Position numbers and translations under genes: made by a program
In this document: in pieces, positions 16,095-22,975 of the stretch
Position numbering within the stretch: position 1 is the first letter of the stretch
Layout: each line of letters begins with the position of its first letter
Notes under the pieces: model-generated
Database searches by the model: none
Told to the model about the DNA's origin: nothing
What the model saw: only the letters and a program-made list of their open reading frames with translations
DNA from: an uncultured Eubacteriales bacterium
GTDB taxonomy: Bacteria; Bacillota; Clostridia; Oscillospirales; CAG-272
Length of the DNA stretch: 22,975 nucleotides
Assembly (NCBI GenBank): GCA_900550625.1
Contig: URSW01000005.1
Location: 1-22,975 of the forward strand
Direction of reading: 5' to 3'

Positions 16095-16123
16095 TTTATT
16101 TTGGACGTGATTTGAGATATAAT
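16095..16123 (+). promoter_or_regulatory. Predicted promoter of the D-amino acid / 5-oxoproline gene run
   Basis: A perfect TATAAT at 16118-16123 is preceded 17 bp upstream by TTTATT (16095-16100), a weak -35. The poor -35 would suit an activated promoter. The leader to the ATG at 16250 is about 120 nt and ends with a small hairpin, GCGTCC-GCA-GGACGC (16224-16238), directly before the AGGTG ribosome binding site. Confidence 0.5.
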
Positions 16124-16249
16124 GAGCGCATAAATATAAGGAAAATCCGTATATTCCGATTGCCGTCCAAGCGGAAGAACGGGTGCTCCGGCTATTATCC
16201 GCCGGATAAAGCGGAAGAAAGGCGCGTCCGCAGGACGCAGGTGTTTACA

Positions 16250-17095
16250 ATGAAAACTCTCGGCTATTATAACGGAAAATTCGGACCTCTCGATGAAATG
16301 ACGGTACCTATGAATGACCGTGTCTCCTATTTCGGCGACGGCGTTTACGATGCCACATATTCGAGAAATTATGTCATATACGCTCTTGACGAGCATATCG
16401 ACCGCTTCTATAACAGCGCGGCTCTTCTGAAGATAAAGATTCCTCACACTAAGGATGAGATGAAAGCCCTCCTCTGCGATATGGTTAAAAAGCTTGACGA
16501 CGATGAGCAGTTCGTTTATTGGCAGGTTACCCGCGGAACGGGGATGCGCAATCACGCGTTCCCCGACGAGAGCGTTCCGGCGAATATCTGGATCACCCTC
16601 AAGCCCGCGAAGGTAAAGGATACATATCAGAAAATCAAGCTTATTACCCTTGAGGATACCCGTTTCCTCCACTGCAATATAAAGACGCTTAACCTTCTGC
16701 CCAGCGTTATGGCTGCACAGAAGACCGCCGAGGCGGGATGCGACGAAGCGGTTTTCCACCGCGGCGACCGCGTGACCGAGTGCGCACATTCCAACGTGCA
16801 TATCATCAGGGACGGAGTGTTTGTGACCGCTCCCACGGATCACCTGATCCTCCCCGGAATCGCACGTGCTCACCTTATCAAGACGGCAAAGCAGCTCGGA
16901 TATGCGGTAGACGAGACTCCGTATACTCTTGACGATCTTATGAACGCCGATGAAGTTATCGTTTCCTCCTCCGGTTCCTTCTGCCTTGCGGCAAGCGAGG
17001 TTGACGGAAAGAAGGTCGGCGGACGCGCTCCCGAGATGCTGAAGGCGCTTCAGGATGCGCTTGTTGCCGACTATATCGAAAAGACGAACGTCTGA
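16250..17095 (+). CDS. dat: D-amino acid (D-alanine) aminotransferase
   Basis: The 281-aa protein is a fold type IV PLP enzyme and matches the Bacillus D-amino acid transaminase in length and key positions. It has FGDGVYD at 28-34, the PLP lysine K145 in CNIKTLNLL, E177 in RVTECAHSN, and RGTGMRNHAFP at 95-105 with an Arg and a His that in the Bacillus enzyme bind the D-substrate carboxylate. This argues against a branched-chain transaminase. It interconverts D-Ala + 2-oxoglutarate with pyruvate + D-Glu. The frame is open far upstream, but the ATG at 16250 follows AGGTG and lies downstream of the promoter. It is the first gene of the run and passes D-Glu to the cyclase gene 19 bp downstream. 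Confidence 0.93.
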   Translation: MKTLGYYNGKFGPLDEMTVPMNDRVSYFGDGVYDATYSRNYVIYALDEHIDRFYNSAALLKIKIPHTKDEMKALLCDMVKKLDDDEQFVYWQVTRGTGMRNHAFPDESVPANIWITLKPAKVKDTYQKIKLITLEDTRFLHCNIKTLNLLPSVMAAQKTAEAGCDEAVFHRGDRVTECAHSNVHIIRDGVFVTAPTDHLILPGIARAHLIKTAKQLGYAVDETPYTLDDLMNADEVIVSSSGSFCLAASEVDGKKVGGRAPEMLKALQDALVADYIEKTNV

Positions 17096-17114
17096 GAATG
17101 TCGGAGCGGCGAAA

Positions 17115-18191
17115 ATGACACAGTTTGAACTTACCAAATACAATGTCGGACGGGATCTCGACGAGCTTATGAATCTCGATCCGCGCGGATACGGCGTCTG
17201 CCGCATTCTGTATCCTGCATCGCGCGAGTACGCACATGATACTAATGTTTCGATGCATTTTGCGGAGAAGCTTCTCGAAACTCTTTCCGAGGGCGATCTT
17301 GTCTATATAATCACGGGATTCCGCCTTCTTCCTCACGGATCGCCCGAGACCGACGGCATAATCGGATCGATGCTTCTTGCCCGCACGCTTGCGAAGCTCG
17401 GAATCAAGCCGGCGCTTATCGTTCCGGAGCAGTGCATTGAGGCTGCCCGCCACATGGCGAGCGTTTGCGGACTTCATTTCTATACGGATATCGAAAGCGT
17501 TGTGAAATATCCCATCGCCGTTTGCGCAGTTCCGTTTACCACCGATCCCGCCAAGGCGAAGGAGTGCGCCGAGGAGATATTCGGCATTGCGGAGCCTAAG
17601 GCTCTTGTTGCGATCGAGGCACCCGGCGCAAACGAGATCGGAGTGTATCATAACGCGACGGGTCTTGACATAACCTCCTTTGAGGCAAAGGCTGATGCAC
17701 TGTTCGATATGGCGAAGGAACGGAAGATCCCCACATTCGCAATCGGAGATCTCGGGAACGAGATGGGCATGGGCGCTATTCGCGAACATATAGAAAAGTA
17801 TATTCCGTACGCTCAGAAGGGTGCAGATCACTCGACCTGCCGCTGCGGATGCAACGGCGGAATCTGCGCCCGCACCGCTGCGGATACGGTTCTTACGGCG
17901 ACGGTTTCCGATTGGGGAACATATGCGGTATGCGCAGCGATTGCATTTCTTAAAGGAGATACGGATCTCATGCACACACCCGAAATGGAGAAAGAGGTTG
18001 TGACTACCGCATCAAGATACGGTATGATCGATATGTACGGCTGGCTCGTCCTTGCGATAGACGGAATGGATATGAGCATACTCATGGCGATCGTATCGCT
18101 GATGAGGAGCTGCGTATCAAATGCTCTCGGACTTGTAGATACATGCAAAACATGGTTTGACAAGACGATAGAGCTCGGATATTTCGGTTGA
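17115..18191 (+). CDS. D-glutamate cyclase (DUF4392, PF14336)
   Basis: The 358-aa protein belongs to the DUF4392 family. Recognisable parts are ITGFRL near residue 66, the two-residue-type acid pocket PHGSPETDG, YHNATGLDIT in the centre, FAIGDLGNEMGMG (family form IGDGGNE-GMG) and a C-terminal Cys-rich CRCGCNGGIC stretch. Mammalian D-glutamate cyclase, which converts D-Glu to 5-oxo-D-proline with loss of water, carries this domain. The start at 17115 follows GGAG with 8 nt spacing. An upstream in-frame ATG overlaps the end of dat and is less likely. Standing between a D-Glu-forming transaminase and 5-oxoprolinase genes, the cyclase assignment is strongly supported by context. Direct activity of the single-domain bacterial protein is inferred. 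Confidence 0.85.
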   Translation: MTQFELTKYNVGRDLDELMNLDPRGYGVCRILYPASREYAHDTNVSMHFAEKLLETLSEGDLVYIITGFRLLPHGSPETDGIIGSMLLARTLAKLGIKPALIVPEQCIEAARHMASVCGLHFYTDIESVVKYPIAVCAVPFTTDPAKAKECAEEIFGIAEPKALVAIEAPGANEIGVYHNATGLDITSFEAKADALFDMAKERKIPTFAIGDLGNEMGMGAIREHIEKYIPYAQKGADHSTCRCGCNGGICARTAADTVLTATVSDWGTYAVCAAIAFLKGDTDLMHTPEMEKEVVTTASRYGMIDMYGWLVLAIDGMDMSILMAIVSLMRSCVSNALGLVDTCKTWFDKTIELGYFG

Positions 18192-18194
18192 TAA

Positions 18195-18235
18195 ACGGCG
18201 GCGGTGCGTTTTTTCGTGCCGCCGTGCGGCTTTAA
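18195..18235 (+). promoter_or_regulatory. Intra-operon hairpin between cyclase and pxpB
   Basis: GGCGGTGCG and CGTGCCGCC can pair across a TTTTTT loop, with two G-U pairs, in the 59-bp gap between the two genes. A clear T run does not follow the stem. It may protect mRNA ends or tune expression; a full terminator is unlikely because the pathway genes continue. Confidence 0.35.
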
Positions 18236-18250
18236 TGTCGGGGAGTTACT

Positions 18251-18976
18251 ATGTTTGATGTAAAAATACTGCCTTCGGGAGACAGCGCCGTGCTCATTCA
18301 GCTCGGAAGTGTTATCTCGCCGCAGGTGAACGCGGCGGTTCATGCGCTCGACGCCGGAATCAAATCGGCAAATATAAATGGGATTGTCGAAACGGTTCCC
18401 GCTTTTGCTTCGCTTCTTGTTCTCTACGATCCCGTTGTGATCAGATACGAAGAGATTTCAGGAACACTGCGCGCCATTTGCGAAAATCCGACCTCCGTAT
18501 CGGAAAGAAAATCCTTTTTGTACACCATTCCGGTGTGCTACGGCGATGAGTTCGGCGAAGATCTTGAGGACGTTGCCGCTCATGCGGGCATGAGCGCGGA
18601 TGAGGTAGTGCGCTGCCACAGCGAGAGAACATACTTGATTTATATGCTCGGATTTCTCCCCGGATTTCCGTATCTCGGCGGACTTGATCCTGCGATAGCG
18701 TGCCCGAGGCTTGCGTCGCCGAGGCAGAAGATCGAGGCTGGCAGCGTCGGTATCGGCGGTGAACAAACCGGGGTATATCCGCTTGCATCTCCGGGCGGAT
18801 GGCGGCTTATCGGAAGAACCCCGGTGAAGCTTTATGATCCGAACCGCGCGGAGCCTATTTTCTACAGTCCGGGTGATTCCGTGAAATTCAGTCCGATCGA
18901 CAGGCGCGAATACGATCGGATAGCCGCAGAAGCCGAAAAAGGGAACTACATTCCCGAAAAGGAGGCAGTGCTGTGA
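18251..18976 (+). CDS. pxpB: 5-oxoprolinase subunit PxpB (KipI family)
   Basis: The 241-aa protein shows the family hallmarks GFLPGFPYLGGL at 134-145, CPRLASPRQKIEAGSVGIGG at about 151-170 and PGGWRLIGRTP at 181-191. PxpB with PxpC and PxpA forms the bacterial ATP-dependent 5-oxoprolinase that opens 5-oxoproline to glutamate. In Bacillus the homologue KipI is also known as an inhibitor of the sporulation kinase KinA. The complete pxp set in this run points to 5-oxoprolinase. GGGGAG precedes the ATG. Its last codons overlap the start of pxpC by 4 bases. Confidence 0.95.
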   Translation: MFDVKILPSGDSAVLIQLGSVISPQVNAAVHALDAGIKSANINGIVETVPAFASLLVLYDPVVIRYEEISGTLRAICENPTSVSERKSFLYTIPVCYGDEFGEDLEDVAAHAGMSADEVVRCHSERTYLIYMLGFLPGFPYLGGLDPAIACPRLASPRQKIEAGSVGIGGEQTGVYPLASPGGWRLIGRTPVKLYDPNRAEPIFYSPGDSVKFSPIDRREYDRIAAEAEKGNYIPEKEAVL

Positions 18977-19917
18977 GAAGGGAAATGAGAGTCATATATC
19001 CGGGACCGTTCACCACGGTTCAGGATAACGGAAGATACGGACATCAGTCCGAGGGATTCATCGTTTCGGGCTGCGCGGACAGCGAATCCATGAAGATTGC
19101 AAATATCCTCTGCGGTAACGATCCCTGCTGCGGTGTCCTCGAAATGACGCTTGCGGGAATGTGCGTGCAGTTTATGTGCGACACGGTGATCGCCGTTTCC
19201 GGCGCCGATATCGTTCCGTTTATAAACGGAAAGCGCGCGGAAATGAACAGAGCGTATTTTCTCCCCGAAGGCTCATACTTTATGTCGTCGGGCTCGGTGA
19301 ACGGCATCAGAGCATATCTTGCGGTATCGGGCGGCTTTGATATTCCGTCTGTTATGGGCAGCGTTTCGACGGGGCTGAAATTTGCCCTCGGAGGATTCGG
19401 CGGACGGCGATTGAAGGCAGGCGACACAGTTCCGCTGAACCGTGAGACACCGCGCCCCGCAAATATCGCTGAGCGGAGAACCCCGAGAATCCCGTATGAA
19501 AGCAGCGTTACGCTTCGGTGTGTCCGCGGACCGCAGGACGGCATGTTTACCGAAAAGGGAATTGCGGATTTTTTCGGCGGCGAATACACGGTGACAAATG
19601 CATCCGACCGCATGGGGATACGCTTTGACGGAACACCGCTCGAATCAGTCTCCGGAACCGATATAATCTCGGACGGGATCTGCTGCGGCTCGGTTCAGGT
19701 GCCGATAAACGGTAAGCCGATACTTCTTCTTGCAGATCATCAGACCACGGGCGGTTACGCGAAGATCGCCACCGTGATATCCGCCGATATTCCGAAGGCG
19801 GCGCAGCTTGCCGCGGGGAACACGGTCAGATTTGAGGAGATCGGCGTAGCTGAAGCGCAGGAGATCGCGCGTGAAAGACATGCATATCTTGCGCACCTTG
19901 CCGCCGAAACGGTATAA
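18973..19917 (+). CDS. pxpC: 5-oxoprolinase subunit PxpC (KipA family)
   Basis: The 314-aa protein begins with the family signature PGPFTTVQDNGRYG at 10-23 and later shows DRMGIRFDG and the conserved GKPILLLADHQTTGGYAKIA stretch, both typical of the carboxyltransferase-like KipA/PxpC fold. It acts with PxpB and PxpA in ATP-dependent ring opening of 5-oxoproline. The GTG start at 18973 overlaps the pxpB stop (GTGA) and lies 7 nt after a strong AAGGAGG, so it is chosen over the ATG four codons later. The overlap indicates translational coupling and equal subunit supply. Confidence 0.95.
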   Translation: MRREMRVIYPGPFTTVQDNGRYGHQSEGFIVSGCADSESMKIANILCGNDPCCGVLEMTLAGMCVQFMCDTVIAVSGADIVPFINGKRAEMNRAYFLPEGSYFMSSGSVNGIRAYLAVSGGFDIPSVMGSVSTGLKFALGGFGGRRLKAGDTVPLNRETPRPANIAERRTPRIPYESSVTLRCVRGPQDGMFTEKGIADFFGGEYTVTNASDRMGIRFDGTPLESVSGTDIISDGICCGSVQVPINGKPILLLADHQTTGGYAKIATVISADIPKAAQLAAGNTVRFEEIGVAEAQEIARERHAYLAHLAAETV

Positions 19918-20136
19918 AACATAAAACTGCATGGTCTTGTTTTTGTTCGCAGCCTCAAAAAACGGCGTATGATACCGAAACCGAAAAACGAAGATGCGCT
20001 ATATTACCGCGCGTATCCGATTCGGGGCTTCTGTCGCTGTAAATGTTGAAAAATATGCGGTTGTGGCAAAGATGCCGCGGTGTTCGGCGGAAAATGCCGG
20101 CGTCAGCGCGAAAAATATGGTGAAAGGAATATTAGA
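19918..20136. other. Gap in the 5-oxoproline gene run, no gene seen
   Basis: The 219-bp gap between pxpC and the DUF1445 gene has no credible open frame and no strong terminator. Weak -35-like TTGAAA near 20049 has no good -10 partner. Small GC-rich stems occur near 20075-20105. The run may be one long transcript, or a second promoter may start here that I cannot define. Confidence 0.35.
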
Positions 20137-20925
20137 ATGAATAAATATGCAGAAATGTTGCCGCTTGAGGTGCGAAAACTGATAAGAAGCGGTGAAATAG
20201 ATTATCAGACTTCCGGAATGTGCGCGGGATACGCGCAGGCGAATCTCGTGGTTCTTCCGCGCGAGGAGGCGTTCGATTTTCTCCTTTTCGCACAGCGCAA
20301 CCCCACCTCATGCCCGATACTTGAGGTTTCGGATGTCGGCTCGCGCTCCCTCCGATTCATTGCGGAGGATGCGGATATCGCAAAGGATATTCCGAAATAC
20401 CGCATATACGAAAACGGCAAAATGACGGGCGAATATACGGATGTCGAGCGCTTTTGGCGCGACGATCTCGTTTCGTTCCTTATCGGATGCAGCTTTTCGT
20501 TTGAGGCGGAGCTTCTCGAAGCGGATATCCCCGTGAGACATATCGAGGAAGGACGCAACGTGCCGATGTACAATACGAATATTCCCGACGTTCCCGCGGG
20601 AATATTCCACGGCAATATGGTCGTGAGCATGCGCCCGATGAAAAGCGCGGACGCAATACGCGCCGCGGTCGTCACCGCCGCGATGCCGAGAGTCCACGGC
20701 AAGCCCGTGCATATCGGCGATCCCGCCGCAATCGGCATAAAGGACATAAACCGCCCCGATTACGGCGATGCGGTCACGATAAAGGAAGGCGAGGTTCCGG
20801 TGTTCTGGCCGTGCGGAGTGACCCCGCAGGCGGCTCTTATGGCGGCGGCACCGCGCTTTGCGATAACTCATGCGCCGGGACATATGTTTATAACGGATAT
20901 CAAGAATTCCGCACTGAAAAACTGA
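20137..20925 (+). CDS. DUF1445 (PF07286, YcsI-type) D-glutamate cyclase family protein
   Basis: The 262-aa protein carries the family motifs in order: TSGMCAGYAQANL at 25-37, NPTSCPILEVSDVGS, FLIGCSFSFE, VPMYNTNI, MVVSMRPM, HGKPVHIGDPAAIGI, VPVFWPCGVTPQ and ITHAPGHMFITD. It was long annotated as a putative hydro-lyase. The mammalian D-glutamate cyclase combines this domain with a DUF4392 domain, and here both occur as separate genes in one run. Bacterial genes of this family often lie beside pxpABC. It may be a second cyclase or handle another step such as the stereochemistry of 5-oxoproline; the sequence does not decide. The start at 20137 follows AAAGGAA; the frame is open 19 codons further upstream without a ribosome binding site. 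Confidence 0.9.
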   Translation: MNKYAEMLPLEVRKLIRSGEIDYQTSGMCAGYAQANLVVLPREEAFDFLLFAQRNPTSCPILEVSDVGSRSLRFIAEDADIAKDIPKYRIYENGKMTGEYTDVERFWRDDLVSFLIGCSFSFEAELLEADIPVRHIEEGRNVPMYNTNIPDVPAGIFHGNMVVSMRPMKSADAIRAAVVTAAMPRVHGKPVHIGDPAAIGIKDINRPDYGDAVTIKEGEVPVFWPCGVTPQAALMAAAPRFAITHAPGHMFITDIKNSALKN

Positions 20926-20959
20926 ACCGCACACCTCGGTCAAAAGGAAGCAGGCTTTT

Positions 20960-21739
20960 ATGAATAAAAAGGTCGATCTTAACTCCGATCTCGGCGAGAG
21001 CTTCGGAGCTTATAAAATCGGGAATGACGAAAACGTCATTCCGCTTATCACATCGGCAAATGTCGCGTGCGGCTGGCACGCGGGCGACAGCTTGGTAATG
21101 CAGAAAACGGTATCGCTCTGCAAGGGCGCGGGGATCGCCGTCGGCGCACATCCCGGATACCCCGATCTGATGGGATTCGGCAGACGCGCGCTGTCCGTTA
21201 CGCCTGCGGAGATGAAGTCGTATATTATGTATCAGGTGGGGGCGCTTCAGGCGTTTCTGCGCGCCGAGGGCATGACGCTTCAGCATGTAAAGCCGCACGG
21301 CGCAATGTACAATGCGGCGGCAAAGGATATAAAGCTGTCGCGCGCGATCTGCGAGGCGATTGCCGAGTGCGCACCGGGGGCGATACTCCTCTGCCTGTCG
21401 GGAAGCGAAATGTGCAGAGCCGCCGAGGAATGCGGTATTTTGTATGCAAGAGAAGTGTTCGCTGACCGCGCATACGAGGACGACGGAAGCCTTGTCGCAC
21501 GTTCGAAGCCCGGCGCTGTGATCACGGATGAAAACGAAGCGATAGCGCGCGTTGTCCGCATGGTCAGAGAATCAAAGGTGACATCGGTGAACGGCAAGGA
21601 TATTTCGATAAAGGCGGACAGCATATGTGTCCACGGAGACAATGCCCACGCGCTTGAATTCGTCACAAGGATAAGAGCCGCGCTCAAGGCGGAGAATATC
21701 TCGACAGCTCCGCTCGGAGATGTGATCTCCGCAAGATAA
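20960..21739 (+). CDS. pxpA: 5-oxoprolinase subunit PxpA (LamB/YcsF family)
   Basis: The 259-aa protein is full length. It shows VDLNSDLGESFG at 5-16, SANVACGWHAGD at 32-43, VGAHPGYPDLMGFGRR and LQHVKPHGAMYN, all hallmarks of the LamB/YcsF family with its polysaccharide-deacetylase-like barrel. With PxpB and PxpC it forms the ATP-dependent 5-oxoprolinase. AAGGAAG precedes the ATG. It lies 34 bp after the DUF1445 gene and 24 bp before the racemase. Separation of pxpA from pxpBC by a DUF1445 gene also occurs in Bacillus-type gene orders. Confidence 0.95.
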   Translation: MNKKVDLNSDLGESFGAYKIGNDENVIPLITSANVACGWHAGDSLVMQKTVSLCKGAGIAVGAHPGYPDLMGFGRRALSVTPAEMKSYIMYQVGALQAFLRAEGMTLQHVKPHGAMYNAAAKDIKLSRAICEAIAECAPGAILLCLSGSEMCRAAEECGILYAREVFADRAYEDDGSLVARSKPGAVITDENEAIARVVRMVRESKVTSVNGKDISIKADSICVHGDNAHALEFVTRIRAALKAENISTAPLGDVISAR

Positions 21740-21763
21740 AGCCTGCAGAAAGGATGAAACGGT

Positions 21764-22934
21764 ATGAATATGAACATCCTCCGCTGCTGGGCGGAGATAG
21801 ATATGGACGCCGTGTGCGGAAACTTCCGATCGATACGCGCGTTCGTTCCGAAGGAAAAAAAGCTGATGGCGGTCATAAAGGCGGACGGATACGGTCACGG
21901 CTCCGTCCCGATCGCCGAAGCGCTTGAAGGCGAGGCGGATTTTTACGGCGTCGCCATGCTCGACGAGGCGGTGGAGCTGCGTCAGGCGGGAATAAAAACT
22001 CCGATACTGATTCTCGGATATACTCAGCCTGAGCTTTTTCCCGTGCTTGTCAGGTATGATATACGTCCCGCCGTTTTCCATACGTCGGATGCAGAGGCTT
22101 TCGATCGCTGCGCACGCGCGGCGGGGAAGATTGCGCCTCTCCACATTGCGCTTGAAACCGGAATGGGGCGCATAGGCTATCCCGATACCGACAAGAGCGT
22201 TGAAGAGATCAAGAAAATATCCGCGCTCGAAAATGTTTGCGTAGAGGGAATATTCAGCCATTTCGCAAAGGCGGATGCCGAAGATAAATCCTATGCACAG
22301 CTTCAGCTTGAAAGATACAGCTCCTTTATCTCCAAGCTTGAGGCTGCGGGGATTTTCATTCCCGTGCGCCATCTCTGCAACAGCGCGGCGACGATAGAAT
22401 TTCCTCCGAAATTCGATATGCTGCGTGAGGGGATCATTCTCTACGGTCTCCGACCTTCATACGAGGTCGATATGGAAAAGATAAGGACACTTCGCCCCGC
22501 GATGTCGCTCAGAGCCCGTGTCGGTCATGTCAAGACGATCGAGGCGGGGGACAGCGTCAGCTACGGCTGTACATATACCGCGGACTGCCGCAGAAGGGTC
22601 GCAACGGTGTGCGCGGGATATGCGGACGGAGTTCCGCGTATCATCTCGAATAAGGCGCAGGTGCTCATACACGGAAAAAAGGCTCCGATCATCGGCAGGA
22701 TCTGCATGGATCATGGCCGATGTTTCGGATATTCCGGAAACCGAAGTCGGGGATGTCGCAACGCTGTTCGGGCGTGACGGCGAAGAGGAGATTTTCGCCG
22801 ACGACGTGGCGACGGTCGCACAGACGATCGGATACGAGCTTGTCTGCGGCATAACGAAGCGCGTTCCCCGCGTGTATATGCGCGGCGGAAAGGTTGAGAA
22901 AATACATTACGGCATCCCGCACGAAGAAACTTGA
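21764..22934 (+). pseudogene. alr: Alanine racemase, frameshifted
   Basis: The gene encodes a PLP-dependent alanine racemase (L-Ala <-> D-Ala). Seen are the PLP lysine K39 in AVIKADGYGHG, METGMGRIG-like ETGMGRIG, LCNSAAT, and the catalytic tyrosine Y267 in VSYGCTYTA. The frame breaks at 22709-22713: after ICMD (ending 22711) the normal continuation MADVSDIPETEVGD resumes at 22713 in the next frame and runs to the TGA at 22934. The family has two residues (MDQxM) where only one base remains, so five bases are missing. Restoring one GATCA copy would give MDQIMADV. As read, the product would end at 22777 and lack the active-site-forming C-terminal part. AAAGGATG precedes the ATG. The break may be a real mutation or a sequence/assembly error. 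Confidence 0.88.
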
Positions 22935-22945
22935 ATATCTGCCGT

Positions 22946-22972
22946 GAGACGCGGAATCCTCCGCGTCTCTTT
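22946..22972 (+). terminator. Rho-independent terminator after alr
   Basis: GAGACGCGG (22946-22954) and CCGCGTCTC (22961-22969) form a perfect 9-bp stem around a 6-nt loop, followed by TTT. It lies 11 bp after the restored alr stop and closes the gene run that starts with dat. Confidence 0.85.
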
Positions 22973-22975
22973 CCT

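Noticed and set aside
16250..17095. Branched-chain amino acid aminotransferase as the identity of dat
   Set aside because: Length, the Arg/His pair in RGTGMRNH and overall similarity fit the D-amino acid transaminase of Bacillus better.
15545..17206. Long minus-strand open frame of 553 codons opposite lrp and dat
   Set aside because: It is antisense to two well-recognised genes and to a promoter region; it arises from codon bias and has no family features.
16956..17975. Minus-strand open frame of 339 codons opposite the DUF4392 gene
   Set aside because: It is a shadow of a recognised gene on the plus strand; the product is Arg/Ser-rich and matches nothing known.
18195..18235. Full transcription terminator between the cyclase gene and pxpB
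   Set aside because: The T run is in the loop and not after the stem, and the pathway continues on the other side.
18251..19917. KipI/KipA as sporulation-kinase control proteins, or as urea amidolyase/allophanate hydrolase subunits
   Set aside because: The complete pxpABC set and the neighbouring D-glutamate cyclase genes point to 5-oxoprolinase; no biotin carboxylase or amidase gene is present.
21572..22372. Minus-strand open frame of 266 codons opposite pxpA and alr
   Set aside because: It lies antisense to two genes with clear catalytic motifs and has no ribosome binding site.

Overview
This window looks like chromosomal DNA from an anaerobic, Gram-positive member of the Clostridia (Bacillota), probably a gut or rumen lineage. 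The reasons are a PerR-type regulator next to a reverse rubrerythrin, a secreted dockerin protein, a CwlD-like amidase, strong AGGAGG-type ribosome binding sites with TTGACA/TATAAT promoters, and 5-oxoprolinase and D-amino acid genes of the Bacillota type. Most genes use GCG/GCC-rich codons. The dockerin gene is a clear exception. I see no tRNA, rRNA, CRISPR array, insertion sequence or phage gene.

Region 1 (1-3913) is divergent. On the minus strand lies a MoxR AAA+ ATPase / DUF58 / (partial third gene) operon. On the plus strand lie a PerR-like regulator and a rubredoxin-rubrerythrin (H2O2 reductase). A perfect 19-bp Fur/PerR-type palindrome overlaps the perR start region. A shorter copy of the same core sits just downstream of the predicted moxR -10, so both directions may answer to PerR. 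Bases 3914-4470 appear non-coding and hold hairpins.

Region 2 (4471-13530) carries mostly independent genes: a lipoprotein (-), a membrane protein with a duplicated PF06541 domain (+), a CwlD-like amidase (-), radA (+), an SGNH hydrolase (+), a DUF2238-like membrane protein (+), and a large dockerin-bearing secreted protein (+) with its own promoter, long leader and strong terminator.

Region 3 (13784-22975) is the most interesting part. A membrane-anchored protein of unknown function and an Lrp/AsnC regulator precede a run of seven genes on one strand: D-amino acid transaminase, DUF4392 D-glutamate cyclase, pxpB, pxpC, DUF1445 (D-glutamate cyclase-like), pxpA and alanine racemase, closed by a terminator. 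Read as chemistry this is a route L-Ala <-> D-Ala -> D-Glu (plus pyruvate) -> 5-oxoproline -> L-Glu. It would let the cell drain D-amino acids, for instance from peptidoglycan turnover, into central metabolism. The two cyclase-type genes match the two domains that, from memory, are fused in the mammalian mitochondrial D-glutamate cyclase. The alanine racemase is frameshifted, apparently by loss of one unit of a 5-bp tandem repeat. The stereochemical step from 5-oxo-D-proline to the L-form used by known 5-oxoprolinases is not explained by any gene seen here.
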